Source: Varroa destructor
Lineage: Eukaryota > Arthropoda > Arachnida > Mesostigmata > Varroidae
Reading direction: 5' to 3'
Length of the DNA stretch: 64,000 nt
NCBI RefSeq assembly: GCF_002443255.2
Contig: NW_019211455.1
Span: 6,977,959 to 7,041,958 of the forward strand
Part shown: one piece after another, positions 48,990-61,329 of the stretch
Layout of the letters: each line of letters begins with the position of its first letter
Numbering within the stretch: the first letter of the stretch is position 1
Position numbers and translations under genes: made by a program
The notes under the pieces: model-generated
Told to the model about the DNA's origin: nothing
Databases searched by the model: none
Seen by the model: the letters and a program-made list of their open reading frames with translations, nothing else

Positions 48990-49650
48990 ACACTGCTGTT
49001 ATACTTTTGTCGGCGACGACGTTAGTACCGCTCATCCTATCGCTCGGCCTACTCCGACTGCTACAGAGACTGTTGTGGTGATCCAGACTTGTCCAGACTG
49101 CGCGTATATACGTGTGCGTACACGTGCGGTATAGCAAACGATCCAACAGAAATCGTTTACACGGCTAATTCAGTGCTGTGCGTACACACGGTGATATATG
49201 GTGTGTCGTAGAAGTAGTAGAAATAGGAAAATACAAGTGCCTGGCCTTTGATAACATCGTCTGCTGGCACGAACGGCACAGTGTCGCTCATTCGGGGCCC
49301 GTGGCTTTCTGCCACTAACATCGACGCTACGATCATATCGGCGACAGGCTGGTTGCCGTCCAGTAGTTCGCCGGTCCCTTGGACGGACGAACGAACGAAC
49401 TTTTATCGATGGCCACCAGGATCGTTCCTGTCTGCTACGTATCATCGTAATCTAATTAAGCGTTCCCCTCTTGACCCTCTTTCGTTCACCGTGAATCTTC
49501 CACGCGGAAACCAGGACCGCACCCCAGCTGCCAATTGCCCTAACTCGGCTCGGTTCACCAGCCAATGGCGGCAGCCGAGAGCGATAGGGGCTAGGTCAAA
49601 TCGAGCCTAGTCCCCGAGACCGACCGACGGATATATGCCTTCCATGGCCG
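48990..49650. promoter_or_regulatory. CpG-rich block, candidate promoter
   Basis: This stretch is clearly richer in GC and CpG than its surroundings, with runs such as GGACGAACGAACGAAC, and is open on both strands (120 codons plus, 91 codons minus). Neither frame looks like a protein: both are dominated by Arg, Ser and Pro from GC bias. It lies about 3 kb upstream of the minus-strand PRRT-like gene, so a promoter or 5' UTR of that gene is one explanation. No TATA box or initiator could be assigned. Confidence 0.25.
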
Positions 49651-52226
49651 GGTAGTGGTAGTACAAAGCATGTAAACTAAGGAAGCATTGGGAGGGAAGG
49701 AAGTGAACATGGGGGAGACACTGGGCTCTCGTGGGTATTTGGGGAGTGGGTCACACTTATAATAACACATACAGCCATGGTCGATTACAGTGACTACAGC
49801 GGGCTTGTGCCGCGCCGACCATAAGTGCAGAACGCCATGTGACGGTGGCAAAGAGGAGACTTGACGGCCAGTATTCGGTATCCGTACATATGTAGTTAGA
49901 GACAATTAACCCTCGAGCGTTTGCATGACATTAGAGCAGTATCACGACGTGGAAGACATTCCATTATAATGGTGAGATCCAAGTTTCAAGTTAAATGCTT
50001 ACGCCCAAATTATCTCAACTTATTTTGTGTAAGTGTAATTACCTTACTCAATTGTGCACAGGCGGCTGTCACAGAATCCAATAGAAGACAGACTCAGAAA
50101 GAGAGGAATATTGTTCTTTTGTTTCTATATCCGTCGCTCGTTAGACATAGTCATTCGATGCATTATAACATAGGCTATTCTTAGCTTCTAAAATTAAAAA
50201 AGAAATGGTATTAATACCCTATGCAATAGAAGGTGCAAGTATATTAGGCTGGAGCCTTTTATATGTCAATGTGCCTTCGGTGACCGCTATATCGGCCATA
50301 TAAAATAAAGCTTCGACCCTTCCTTACAAATCTATTACAAAATTGTTATCAGTTTAAATTTTGTAAGTATTCTGTCTATCAGATAGTACCCATTTTGCTG
50401 TCGAAAAAAAGAACTTGCTTACTCTTTGCAAGTGGGCATTTATGCTATGAGCCTATGTACCTAACTAAAAGTTTTTTTTAACTAGCTACAACAAACTTTA
50501 ACATGAAAACACATTGTATTCGAATCTATGAATCTCTACATCGCAAGTTTATGCTAGCGACTATTAGAACCTTCATTAATTGCAGCAATTATTATTACCC
50601 CATAGGTGACTAATACGCACCGACAATGCTTTATTTTTATTATCTGCAGTATGCCTCCCAAAGCCACAAATGCAAAGTAAAAAAACTCAAATTTAAAATA
50701 TGTCAACTATATAGACCGTTGATTCTTATCAATAATGTAGACATTATAATTATACACGGAACGGAGCGACCTGCTAGGTAAAAACGCACGTACACACATG
50801 TACACCCAATCGTCCCTACGTCCCTATCTTCATCGTCGTCACTCAGTATTCGTGTCGAGTCTTTTCGGTTTCTCATCCAACTTCAAGCTTCAAGTTCGCG
50901 AAGGTTTTCCCGGTTTAGTTGACTAAAATCCAGTATGGGGCTTGCTCAGAATTCCTTTTTGTCGTCATGTCTCGCGGACGAATGAAGAACCGAACGGAAG
51001 GACGGACGGACGGGTAGAAGGGTGTGTTGTCTAAGAAGGAAATGTCGAGGGGCCACCAGCCAACGAAGCCCCCTCGCGCATTCGTTCACTCATTTTCCTC
51101 ATTTTTGTGCTCTCTCATTGTGTCGTTTCATTCGTTCTCTCCTAGTCTTTGCTTCGTTATCCTCGCCTGTCGGCCAACCGACTCTTTTCCTGGTCCCCTC
51201 CTGAATCTTCTAGACGGCGGAAAGAAGTACACAGTCTGCAAGGAGCAAGTAATGTAATGGGATTTAGCGGTGGTCACAGTTCATAAAACAAATCCTGGCA
51301 TGCCAAGACACGCACAGGCTTTAGGGGAAGAAAAGCCGGGATGGAAACCGATGGGGATGAGGCCGCAGTGCAGAGAAACTATAGGCGGCAGTGAGATAGA
51401 CGCAGGCTTTCGCTGCTTGGTCGTCGTTCTACATCGGTACACAATAGTGGTTGCCTATAGTGGATGTCACTATGCCCTCGGCTATGAATCTAGTATGTCG
51501 CTTCTCACTTCGTCTTGCTTAATGTGTCTCGGTGATTTTCTTTTTGCACGCTTTCCTTGCTCGACACTGTAATCCTACAGCTACGCCAACTTCGTATGGC
51601 CACAACGGCAGTCACTAGCTTGCTGGCTAGCAGAAATGTATGCCTCTGCGGTCGTGAGACATATCTAGCCGTGTTTGTTTGACAACTGTGTACTTCCCTG
51701 TATATCTAGGTGTAGTCTGGACGTATGAAGACAAATATAAAAACATTTATATGGCCACCACACGTTCGGATGGAGTCTATGCATCGTTTCGCGACAGGAG
51801 CGATTGGATATATCGGTCGTTATGGTTAAAGGAACAACACAGCGGATGCGCGTTATTCAAACGCACGTAAAAGTGCCACATGATCAGAAGAGACAACTAC
51901 TATTTTTTTCTTTAATTTTTGAGAGGGGTCATAGTGTTCGGCAAAAGGGCTTTGGTTATATCGCCTACTTCACTCGCGACATAACCAGTTGTCACGGTAG
52001 TGGTCGCAACTCAATAGCAAGTCGCAAGAAGTAATGAAACAGAAATGTATATAAAATACGTCGCGTATAACATGCAATGCTTTGCACTGACCAGCGGCAA
52101 GCGATAGCAATGTTGAAGGCGATGGAAGGTGTGGCAGCTAGATGGCTAGATGTACGAATGCCTATCCACGTTTCTAAGGGGGTACTATAATATACGTTAA
52201 TGACTAAGCAAACCTCCGCTTCATAC

Positions 52227-52297
52227 CGGTCGGGCCCGTCCTCCTGCTGCGTACACGAAGAGAGCATTAGCAGAACAAATAAAGTAATGGGCTTCAT
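52227..52297 (-). CDS. Candidate first coding exon with signal peptide
   Basis: ATG in a fair context (AGTGGCATGA) begins MKPITLFVLLMLSSCTQQED, a textbook short signal peptide with cleavage likely near the Cys, followed by a possible donor CCG|GTATGA in phase 2. Downstream on this strand the frame remains open but becomes unlike protein. The exon would belong to a minus-strand gene reaching toward 47-51 kb. The phase does not fit a direct join to the PRRT-like exon. Confidence 0.35.
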
Positions 52298-53878
52298 GCC
52301 ACTGCTCCCCAAGGCACGGACGACTCACACACAAGCTAGCCTGGCAGCAGAAAGGGCACACTGGGCAAGAAGCAAAGACTGACCCAGTCCCATTTCGCTT
52401 TACTACAAGAGAAGAGATATCCACCTTGAGACGAAAAAGGAAGAGCCCCTCACGTAGCTTAACTACAACTAACGCTCATGCCAGTTGTAGGACGGAGCGA
52501 CGAGCATTTAGTATCTGGCCGTAGAAGTAACAAGAAGCACACATTGCAAAGCCTGTAGTCCGAAGAACCTGGCAAGGCTTCAAGCCTGTGCACTACTTCA
52601 AACGTCCTTCTTTCACAAATGTACTATTTGTAGGTACCTTTGAAGTTTCCACCTCTTACATAGTGGCACGCTTCGATGCATTTCGAAGTAGCACAAACAA
52701 ACGTCTGACCCGCCGAAAAACGTCAATGTGTCGTCGAGTATGACATTGCCCACCCAGACGTGACTTCAGCCTTTATTCGGGTAGACAATAGGTTTCTGCC
52801 GCAGTCTGAGGGGGTAAGAAATCCAATAAAATTCCCATGTGCTACTGTCCAACATTCTATGGTCTCCAGCACATAACTGTAAACAGGCTAGGTTGAACAT
52901 ACGAAAATAGCGATTCCCTTAGGGGTACGAAAATGTACAATATATAACTAATCAGACTCTGACATATAATCTCCGTCCGCGTTTTCATAGCAAAAAAATG
53001 GGGCTTAGGCATCATGCGCATGTTTAACAAAAAAACACAACATACGACATTATACGTGGAATCATTGTAATTTAATTTTTTCTAATATCTGTTGGGTCTC
53101 ATCATTATGTTATGTAGAGCAATCCTATGCTCGACAAGAATCAGTGAACTGGCCAGATAGAGAAGCAATCATAAAAAAATCCGGCCTATTGTATGCTGAC
53201 TGTACCCAGCCAAAAACCTGCCGATATACAGAATTAATAGGTTAATATGCCATCCTGTAATACATGAAAAAATTGCTTCATCGTAGCTACGATGATGTAA
53301 AATGGCATCGATAAACGCGTCAGTGTACTATAACGGCACGACCGTCGAAAGTACGACCACGGAAACGATACTGTGGAAAATTCTAACAGATCAAGAATAC
53401 CATATTGGTATATAAATATGCGCTATTCTTGCCTATTCTAGTGATGCTTTCGACAAAGATCGCTCTATATTGCTAGTACTGGTTTGCGATTCTATTTACA
53501 GATGACGATTGTTGAGCCTCACCCTCTCAAGTCACGTCATTCTCTGTTAGTTCTTTATAATGAGTATGATCATCATAATTCAGTGATGAAAGCAATTACA
53601 ACGCGAACTTCGGCTTGTTCTGCGACTGAATGCGGGTGGCGGTCTGTGCTGCTGACGAGGCCGATACCCTAAGGAGCTCGTGAAGCGTTCATTCCCAGTG
53701 CCAACGGTGCCTTTTTGCCCTACTCTTCACCCAGCCTTTGGTTTCATTATTGACCGCCTCTGCTCTTAATGATATGCGCGAACGAAGTAACGAGTGACGG
53801 TGATCTTCATGAATCTGTTTTTTGCGTCGTTCCACTAATGTCACTCAATGCCATTGAATACTGGGCTTTCCTGGCCAG

Positions 53879-54069
53879 TATACAACAACTCTATGAAGAC
53901 TTTCGTGCCTATTCTATGTTGTTGCGACTACTATCTGAAATGCTTCACTTGCGAGGCCAATGGAATGAATGTTCGCGCAATACCATCACCGTAAAACTAA
54001 GTAGCAGAGAGGCCATGGCCGCTGCAAAAGCCGTTGTTGCGCTACTGTCTGTAGTGATATTACGCGAGG
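53879..54069 (+). CDS. Candidate exon, helical
   Basis: The acceptor GGGCTTTCCTGGCCAG and donor GAG|GTGTAA enclose a frame reading IQQLYEDFRAYSMLLRLLSE, MLHLRGQWNECSRN and AMAAAKAVVALLSVVILRE. It is rich in helix formers with a hydrophobic end. The minus strand is also open here (53945-54133), so strand is not certain. Family unknown. Confidence 0.2.
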
Positions 54070-54079
54070 TGTAAAAAAC

Positions 54080-57000
54080 TGGAAGAAGAAAGGCATACCG
54101 ATCTTCGTAAGTATTCGCTATAATAGCGATCATTAAGTAGATAGGGTATCATGCTTGACTGATGGCCCGTATGTCAAGAGATCTAATTCATTGATGATTA
54201 GCAAAAAAAAAAAAAGGACGAAAGATGAAGAGAAACCAGAGTCAAGCAGTAGGTCGTCACTATTGAAAGAACCCATTGACACAATGATTATCGTCCTCTC
54301 GACAGTGTCGAGTGGATAATCAGCCCATCTCTCGATGTAACATGTAATGAAATAGTCATTTCTCATGACTAGGGTGAATACTAGGGTAATATAGTCAGAG
54401 GGATTAACCTACATATTACGGAAATGTTTTTTTTATTTAATAAAAAATCATTTAAAATGTTTTCCTGCACAACACTTCGTTTAGCCCATTGATTTTATTG
54501 TAAGCATTGTTGCTCATAAGCTCTAATCGTTATAGTACCGTTCAAAGCAAAGTACACTGTGTTATATTTTGCAACATGTTTTACATAATAATAAGAAGTT
54601 TACATAATAGTATCGCTTTAAAAAATTGAAAGATAATAGGCATTTAATTTTGAGTTGTAGAGAGTTCCTGAAAGGCCTTCTTTATTAGTCGAGCAGAAGC
54701 TACTTAGGGTAGGTCATACACAGAGAGCTGTGGTGAATGAGGCACCGTCAAGGTCAAAGAATGACCTCCGTCAAGGATTTAACGGGCCAAGCGATTATCT
54801 AGCCACTAACCGATAGAGGCGCCAGCTAAACCGGCCATAGACAATCTTCATAAAAGGCACCACGTCAGTTTGTTGACGTCGCACTCTGAGGGCTTCAGTG
54901 TAAAATAGAACGGCATCAGGAACATGCAGTAGATTAGCCAGTACACATGACCAACATTGATTAATGGAACACACCGGCTGACCGAGTTGGTATTGTTGTC
55001 GTTCCTATTGTTACTAGGTTCGAGCTACAGTTAAAGGTCGAACGGAATGTATTAGATAAAATGCAGTGACAGTTATTTAAAGTATTCCATAGTAAAAAAA
55101 GCAAAGCTTAAATGTAGAGTACTTATGGCAAAATGTTCTACGAGATGTAGCCAGCTAGCCAAGTAAGTTGTACACGATAACGATATCATTGTTTGTTGAA
55201 ACTACAAGGCATGAGGACGCTGTTCCCTATTGGTGCAGGATTAAAGAAACGGCTGTGTTTATGTCGTCGAGAAAGGTGACGGCTAAAGCTAGTCAAACGC
55301 GGAAAGTTTCTGGGTTAGAGCACGAAGCAAATCTTCACCTAACAGAACCCCACAAAAGTTACCTTCCATTCGAGCTATAAGCTGCAGGTTCTTTAACTGA
55401 GAGCAGAAACTGCCAGTGGCGTAAGCGTTTTGATGTCTGTATACGCTATTGTGTCTCACCGGAACCACTTTACGAACGTGTAGACACTCTCTTGCGATCT
55501 AGCGCAGCGTGCATGTATTACCAGCTTGCTTCAACAACGGAATGAAGCAAAGAGCACTTTACGATTACTGTTTTCGAAGGAGGATAGTTTGTAGCGTGGG
55601 AATGGGACTTGTATCCTTCTTTACTGCTATCGTAGATATGTTGCCTCTTTCAGAAAGAAAACTCCAACTGCAACAGTAAACTAACTATATACGACAGGAA
55701 CATATCATATGAAAATAGGTCTATTGCAAGAAATAGCCACTTCTCTGTAACTTTTACTCTCCCAAAAATGTCATAAGGATACATCAGCAACCTTGTGCGC
55801 GTCCGTGATTCTTCGAATAAAGTTTTAGTCTTTACAAACAAATAGTTTTTAGAGCTTTTTTAGCTGACAGTCAATTTACTTTCTTAACGTTTGACGCTGA
55901 GCAATAACTCATTTTAATTCGTAGCAGTCATCTCCTCGGTACAACAGGAGCTTGATACAAAAGTTTGTCAAAATCGTAATGTCTGAGTCGACCGTACTGC
56001 TACCGGCAGTTTCGACTGTATGCTCTTTATATATTTAGATTTTGCCTAAAATGGCGCGTATTACTGAATCGCTATTACATTGAGGTTATTCAAATTTGGC
56101 TAAGACTGTGATCCCCTGGTTTAGAAACGCTAAAAGAACGAAGTCAACAGGCTGGGCTTCCGATTTCTTTGACGGAAGCTTCTATATATGGGCGCTGAAA
56201 GATTAGGGCTCTATGAATATGAAGTAGATAAACCCTGATTAGTGGGATTGCTGGTCGCTGAAGCATGAAGGCTTAGGGCCATCTAGATGAAACGAGAGCG
56301 ACTCGCGTGCCAACTACACTTCACTGTTAACGTTTTTGCTGTCCGAACAATACGAATCGTTCCTAGAAGTGCAATGGAAACTTGCAACTAGGTTTAGCTC
56401 CAAATGAGTATTTCCGAGGATAAGTCCATGTGTAGCCTGATAATCTCAAATCGAGTTTGAAGGTGCAAGCCTCTGAGTCGGCCGGTAGAGCGATATCTAC
56501 TGCTAAAAACATTGAAAAAGATGTTTAAAGCGCAGGTGAAGATTTAGAATCGATTCTATGCTTATGCAGGGTATAAGGTTTAGTATTCAGGCCGACGTTG
56601 CCTGCCTGTCATAGATTCCCTCTTGATTGCTTTAATATTGATTTGAAAGTTGTCTCGTATTTCTAAAGCTACAAAGCTCAGACAAAGGAAAGCTTGCTAA
56701 CTAGTGTCAAAATTGACGTAAAGGTCTCTTATTTTTTCAGGCAATGGTATGTTAGTCTTTAAATTTAATAGATTTTTTAACTTCAGATTGTCATCGACCA
56801 TTTGTCGAAAACAAGCAAACTATTTGACTAATTTGCATTTGACTAAAGCAATCGAATGTAACGAGCGCATTTAAACCCGTCAATCAAATTTGTTGTATTT
56901 TTCAATTGCAAGCTACTTCGGTCTTTCGTAGTACGTTCGACAAAATGACGTCTCGAATAGCTAACAGTGTCTGTACGCTGTCATTATCCTACACTTGCGC

Positions 57001-58530
57001 AATTATAGTATAACTTCTGTTTTGTGGCGAACTATTACAGAGGCTGAACTGAATGTGACGGCGTTTTCTGCTTCTCATAAACGCAGCTTTATCGTGGGTA
57101 GTGGTATTGCATGGATGCAGGAAAGGCATGTTGCTCTGTCCTGCCACTTCTTTTTTTTTTCGTCTTATATATTGGTCGGCCCATGGCCTACTCCCCGTAA
57201 TTTGTGCCATTTGAAAGGATGGATACATTGTGCTATATCGTTCCGTAGCCTCAGGCAATGAGATAGCAAGAAAACACTGAGCTCCTGATATAGAACTACA
57301 CACACACACAGGAAAGGGACTGAGGAAACGTTCTGCTGCAAACCACACACAGGGAACAAATCTAAGGTGCAATCATATATTCCCTTGACGCGTGCCCACT
57401 GTCTTGTATGTCGTTGGCGCAGAGTGGTGTCGCTGACTGAGGACACGAACTATTTATCGCAGGGCAACGCTGACGCTCCAGGCGTGAGTGATATCGTTAT
57501 CGTATTATGAGCGACTTTTGTTTCGGGTCCCAGACTTTTATAGCTTACTTTGTTATTTCGTGTTAGGTTGTTTGGCAGGCCAAGGGCTCTACTCCGTTCG
57601 ATGCCATTCTTCTAGTATAAAAGGGCGCGTCAATAATTTTCAAAGATATGAAACTTGAAAATGTTTCATATACTTAAAGCTGTACGATTTTTGTAGTTTC
57701 AAAATATAAGCGGACAAATTATGTAAACCGTTCGAAATAGTGAAGCTGTTTGTATATATTTTGTTCAACTTCTTAACATAGCTTCTTCCCAAAGTACTAG
57801 TTGATATTTTGGTAAGTTATCTAACTTCAGGGGGGGAGGGAGGGAGGGAGGGGGAAGGGGGTATATATTGTAGGAAACAATCCAATGTGATGTTGATAAA
57901 ATTGTTTTTTGTAAGGTAGTTTTATGTCGTAGGCTCACATGTAGGTATTACTTGAGGTCAACTATTCAATACTTTGCTTCCATTCAGCCTATGAAGGCAT
58001 CGGCGTGTAAACAATTATATATGTACCATGTCAAATATAACGAGCAAGCTCTACAATATGTACATATTGCCCTCAATTAAAATGGAAAAGTCGTAAGCAC
58101 AATGTTTATTCTACCATATGGTGTTTTTGTCAAGCATGTGTCGTGCATTACTATCCAGTATTACTATATAGAGTCATGTTGTTCTTACATGCTGACCCCT
58201 TGTGTTCGGTCAACGTGAAAATATGAGCGCCGTGCACGTGTAACGTTCCTTCGCTTATGTCTAATAGAGTATAGTAAAGTGCAATGGTCGACGAGTAGTG
58301 ACAAATTATAAAGCGAATTAAGGTAGCCCACGCATATCTATTCAGTCTGTCTTATGTTATTAAATTGCCACTCTAAAGTTGGCTTACGTTACGGCAAGGA
58401 TCGCATTACTTGAGAAGAAGTTCTCGAATCGTGCTTGTGCAAACGTCGTTTCGGAAGTAGAGTAAATCAGAGACGGGATCAGCCGTTTCATGACGGCTCT
58501 CACTGTGCAAAACATGACTGACAATTAAGA
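54080..58530. other. No supported gene
   Basis: Mixed-composition DNA with frames of 60-127 codons that overlap on both strands at 57.0-57.45 kb. I found no acceptor and donor pair agreeing with one of them. The GGGA tract is in this stretch. Confidence 0.4.
57830..57861 (+). repeat. (GGGA)n G-rich tract
   Basis: At least five runs of three or more G separated by single A residues, on the plus strand, match the requirement for an intramolecular G-quadruplex. Confidence 0.9.
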
Positions 58531-58549
58531 CTCCTTGAAATATTTTCAG

Positions 58550-58836
58550 TGTCACTCGGTAGTACGAGTTATCTCTGTCTGGAAATGACAGTCGGAAGCA
58601 ATCGGACCAACTTGCTTGTTCAGGTTAATTGGTGTACATCAACTGAAAAATATGGATGTAGTACTCATAAATTCAGCTTCCTTTTGAAACAGAATCACCG
58701 TAGAGGAACGCTAGTTTGCAACGGCACCAGACAAACTGTGCGCTTGAAAAAATGGTTGACAACGAGTCGTTTATGGCTTGGTGGAGCACTGGGGGGTCCA
58801 GACCATAGAAGAGTACAGCCGATTTCAGACTTATGA
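58550..58836 (+). CDS. Candidate terminal exon, Cys-containing
   Basis: A very good acceptor (TGAAATATTTTCAG ending at 58549) opens 95 codons to a TGA. The frame reads SLGSTSYLCLEMTVGSNRTN, then NWCTSTEKYGCSTHKFSF, LVCNGTRQTVRLKKW and LWLGGALGGPDH. Two N-glycosylation sequons and four Cys suggest an extracellular protein. The end (VCNG...RLKK...LWLGG) faintly recalls a laminin G repeat but the domain would be incomplete; I would not name it. The shorter frame at 58778-58981 is a shadow. Confidence 0.35.
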
Positions 58837-59352
58837 ATTGTTTACGGCACCTAAACCTGCTTTGAGTATTTGGATACGAATTATTTTCTGGCAGGAAGCC
58901 TGCGCATTTTATCATCATACCTTATTATTTGGCAATGAGATCTATATTAGAGGAACAAATACGTATATTCACATCATTTAAAAAAAGCCATTACTGTGCT
59001 AGAGGTCATGTACTGGCTATCAGCTCGTAGGATCGTTTCGAGTACATGATGTAAATATTTTTGTTTTGCTAATAATGACTGAGACTATTTTTTTTTTTAA
59101 CAGTTGCGCTTGATCCAGCTTTTGACGAGTTTATTTGCAATATGGTAGAATTCCTTTATCATCTCTCAACATATAGTCCAACAAGTTTCCCTATATAAGA
59201 GTAAACTATTTATTATGAGCAAACTGAGCCATATCTTAGAGGAAACCTGGTAGATGCGTGCATTTTACTGCACCGATTCATGCTGAGTCATCCAAGTATG
59301 CGCATGTGTAAATGTGACGATCAGACGGAACGTTACGATAAATCATAGCCTT

Positions 59353-59613
59353 CTACCCAGTTGACAGGTTAACGTCAAAAGGACGGCCGCATTTTTCCGG
59401 CGCACAAAGCAGAAAAATTAGAAAGAAGGAAGATTCTGTACGACGATGTATGATGTGGGTGTGTGGAGCGTGAAATACGGCATTTTGTTCCTTTGTGCTG
59501 CGTCCTATCCCACTGGAAGGCATTGCGTTCTCCAGCGTCGCCATCGCCATCATGTTGCTTTCGAATAACCTGTATTCACCCTTGCTGCTGCTGCTGCTGT
59601 CCAACCTACCCAT
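59353..59613 (-). CDS. Candidate N-terminal coding exon
   Basis: ATG in the context GAACCTATGG starts MGRLDSSSSSKGEYRLFES, then MATLENAMPSSGIGRSTKEQ. The five serines are encoded by AGC repeats (CTG on the plus strand at 59583-59600). The first 50 codons look protein-like; after about 59460 the frame becomes Lys/Phe-rich and a donor is probably missed. The region above (59.6-60.0 kb) is GC-rich and could hold a 5' UTR. The overlapping 155-codon frame is rejected separately. Confidence 0.3.
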   Translation of the reverse strand: MGRLDSSSSSKGEYRLFESNMMAMATLENAMPSSGIGRSTKEQNAVFHAPHTHIIHRRTESSFFLIFLLCAPEKCGRPFDVNLSTG

Positions 59614-60036
59614 AGGTTCTCGTTATTCCTTCGTAACCTGCCTGCTGCTTGGACAGCCATTGTAGCATTCAGATAGAACAGGCTGGTTTGTTTGCATGGC
59701 CAGCCCAAGATGCGCTCATAGATGCACCCTCCAGGATGAAAGGCGGTAAATATAAGATCGAGCTTTGGCGGGGAGAGATCGGCGTCCGCGTGTGTGCTGG
59801 TCGGGTCGACAACAGGTTGGTCGACAAAACAGCCAAAGAAAATACCTAGACGCTGCCACGGCACAGAAAATACAAAGAAAGAACAAAGGACGAGGCAAAT
59901 GAGATATGGCAGTACAGCAGGAAAGACTACGATGGTAGTTGAGGGCCGCGAAAAGCAAGAGGAGTTCGGCCTGACGAAGTGTAATTTATATGCGTATAGT
60001 CTTACATAGTTTAGCAATGCTTAAAGGAAACGAGAG

Positions 60037-60147
60037 TTGGAGTGGATGACGATAGCAGCTGGGGGAGTGGGTTGGGTCCACCCAGCTGTACGGATGACTA
60101 GGATACAAGAAGGCCTTATGAGAACCCTAAGCGACGCCTGTTATGAG
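60037..60147 (+). CDS. Candidate exon ending in a strong donor
   Basis: The frame GWVHPAVRMTRIQEGLMRTL, then SDACYE, runs into TATGAG|GTGAGC, one of the best donor matches in the window (phase 0). The 5' boundary is unknown. A second frame over the first half (RVGVDDDSSWGSGLGPPSC) also looks protein-like, so the frame is unresolved. Confidence 0.2.
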
Positions 60148-60441
60148 GTGAGCTTTGAACGATATGCCATGAAAAACCGAGAATGCTGCAACTACGCAGG
60201 TCTTCGTTTTTCTTATCGTGTATGCTAATGAAAACAACGTCTTGGCGAACGACACCTCAAGCAAGCCTGAGGCCTGAAGTTTGGAGCTTGGCCCCTTATG
60301 GGTGCGAAACTGAACATGTAGAGGAGAGAGGGTCTTCTATGTCGTCACGCTGACGACAACAGCGGAAGGGCCCCTATTTACTAATAAGACCTCAATGAGT
60401 CGGTTGGACAAGGACCTGCCGGAAAACGTTCCGGCTTGCAG

Positions 60442-60683
60442 ACACCCATAAGGAAACCGTCTTGTGGGACGGGATCCAACTATTCTGCAAACACGGTGGC
60501 ACTACATGTTGCAAGACAGTGGGTAGTCACACGACTAAAATTGTGATACTGGCGAAAAAGCATGGGGCTAGGAAACTTCCTACAGCCATAAAGTTTCTGT
60601 ACGGCGGACAGTCAAGTACAAGAAACAACTGTACAAGATCCACTTCCGTTCTAACTAAAGAAGTTTACCGGACGACATACTAA
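60442..60683 (+). CDS. Candidate terminal exon
   Basis: The acceptor CGTTCCGGCTTGCAG (to 60441) opens THKETVLWDGIQLFCKHGG, TTCCKTVGSHTTKIVILAKK and HGARKLPTAIKFLYGGQ to a stop at 60683. The peptide is basic with a C-C pair. A host exon or an old retroelement ORF is possible, since a gypsy-like relic lies 0.4 kb downstream on the same strand. Family unknown. Confidence 0.25.
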
Positions 60684-61068
60684 AATCTCTAACTATAAAA
60701 CACATTAAAAAATGGAACTGACAAAATGAACAATGCGGAGCCCGAAAGCCTACTTTGAAAATGCTGGTCTAAATAATTTAAGACAATAAGTAACTTAAAT
60801 GGCATATATCTAGAACAGAGCACATTTCTATGTTTATCCGTTCAGTATCTATGCATTTACGGAGGTTAGCACGTATCTAAATCTATGAAACGTTCTTATT
60901 ATGTTGTAAAACCAATCCAGAGGTTGACCTGATATAGATAGAGAATAGCCGTTTCTATAAATTGCCACTTCTTACGAAGAATCATTGTTTAGCAGGGGTG
61001 ATCCATTTTGTATCGCAGCCAAACATGCACCAACGGGAAAAGCACCTGCGCGAGCAATTTAGAATAGA

Positions 61069-61225
61069 TTGGGAATATCAGAGAATCTGAAATCTAACAA
61101 TAGATGAATTCAAGATTTTGCGGTTTGCGACGATATCGCAATTTTCGGAAGGGACAAGAAACAGATGGATTGCTCGAACGAGAAGGGTAGCATCGCGTGG
61201 AGCGAAAATGTGGCATATTCCCGCT
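61069..61225 (+). pseudogene. Ty3/gypsy-like reverse transcriptase fragment
   Basis: One frame reads LGIS.. at 61069, then after an in-frame TGA reads DFAVCDDIAIFGRDKKQMD, which matches the catalytic YxDD box and following strand of gypsy-type reverse transcriptases (DDI.IFG). The frame then shifts by one base, and GLLERE-HRVERKCGIF follows, in the place of the usual LRE.GL.LN..KC.F segment. No upstream fingers, RNase H or integrase could be found within a few hundred bases. This is a short decayed relic. The assignment rests on the DDIAIFG and KCGIF motifs and their spacing. Confidence 0.45.
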
Positions 61226-61329
61226 CGGTTAACTAAGATCTGGTTGCAAAAAGAACTTGCCTTCCAAAAAGGAGTCCGTTTCCCTTCAACTTTTGCACGT
61301 TCAAGCAGCCAGACGGAGCTCGTTTAGCC

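Noticed and set aside
49248..49610. 120-codon plus-strand frame
   Set aside because: It is in a CpG-rich block open on both strands, rich in Ser, Pro and Arg, without splice signals or a recognisable domain.
59550..60017. 155-codon minus-strand frame
   Set aside because: It overlaps other open frames on both strands in a GC-rich area. Its composition changes abruptly, and the AGC repeat encodes Ala in this frame but Ser in the more plausible one.
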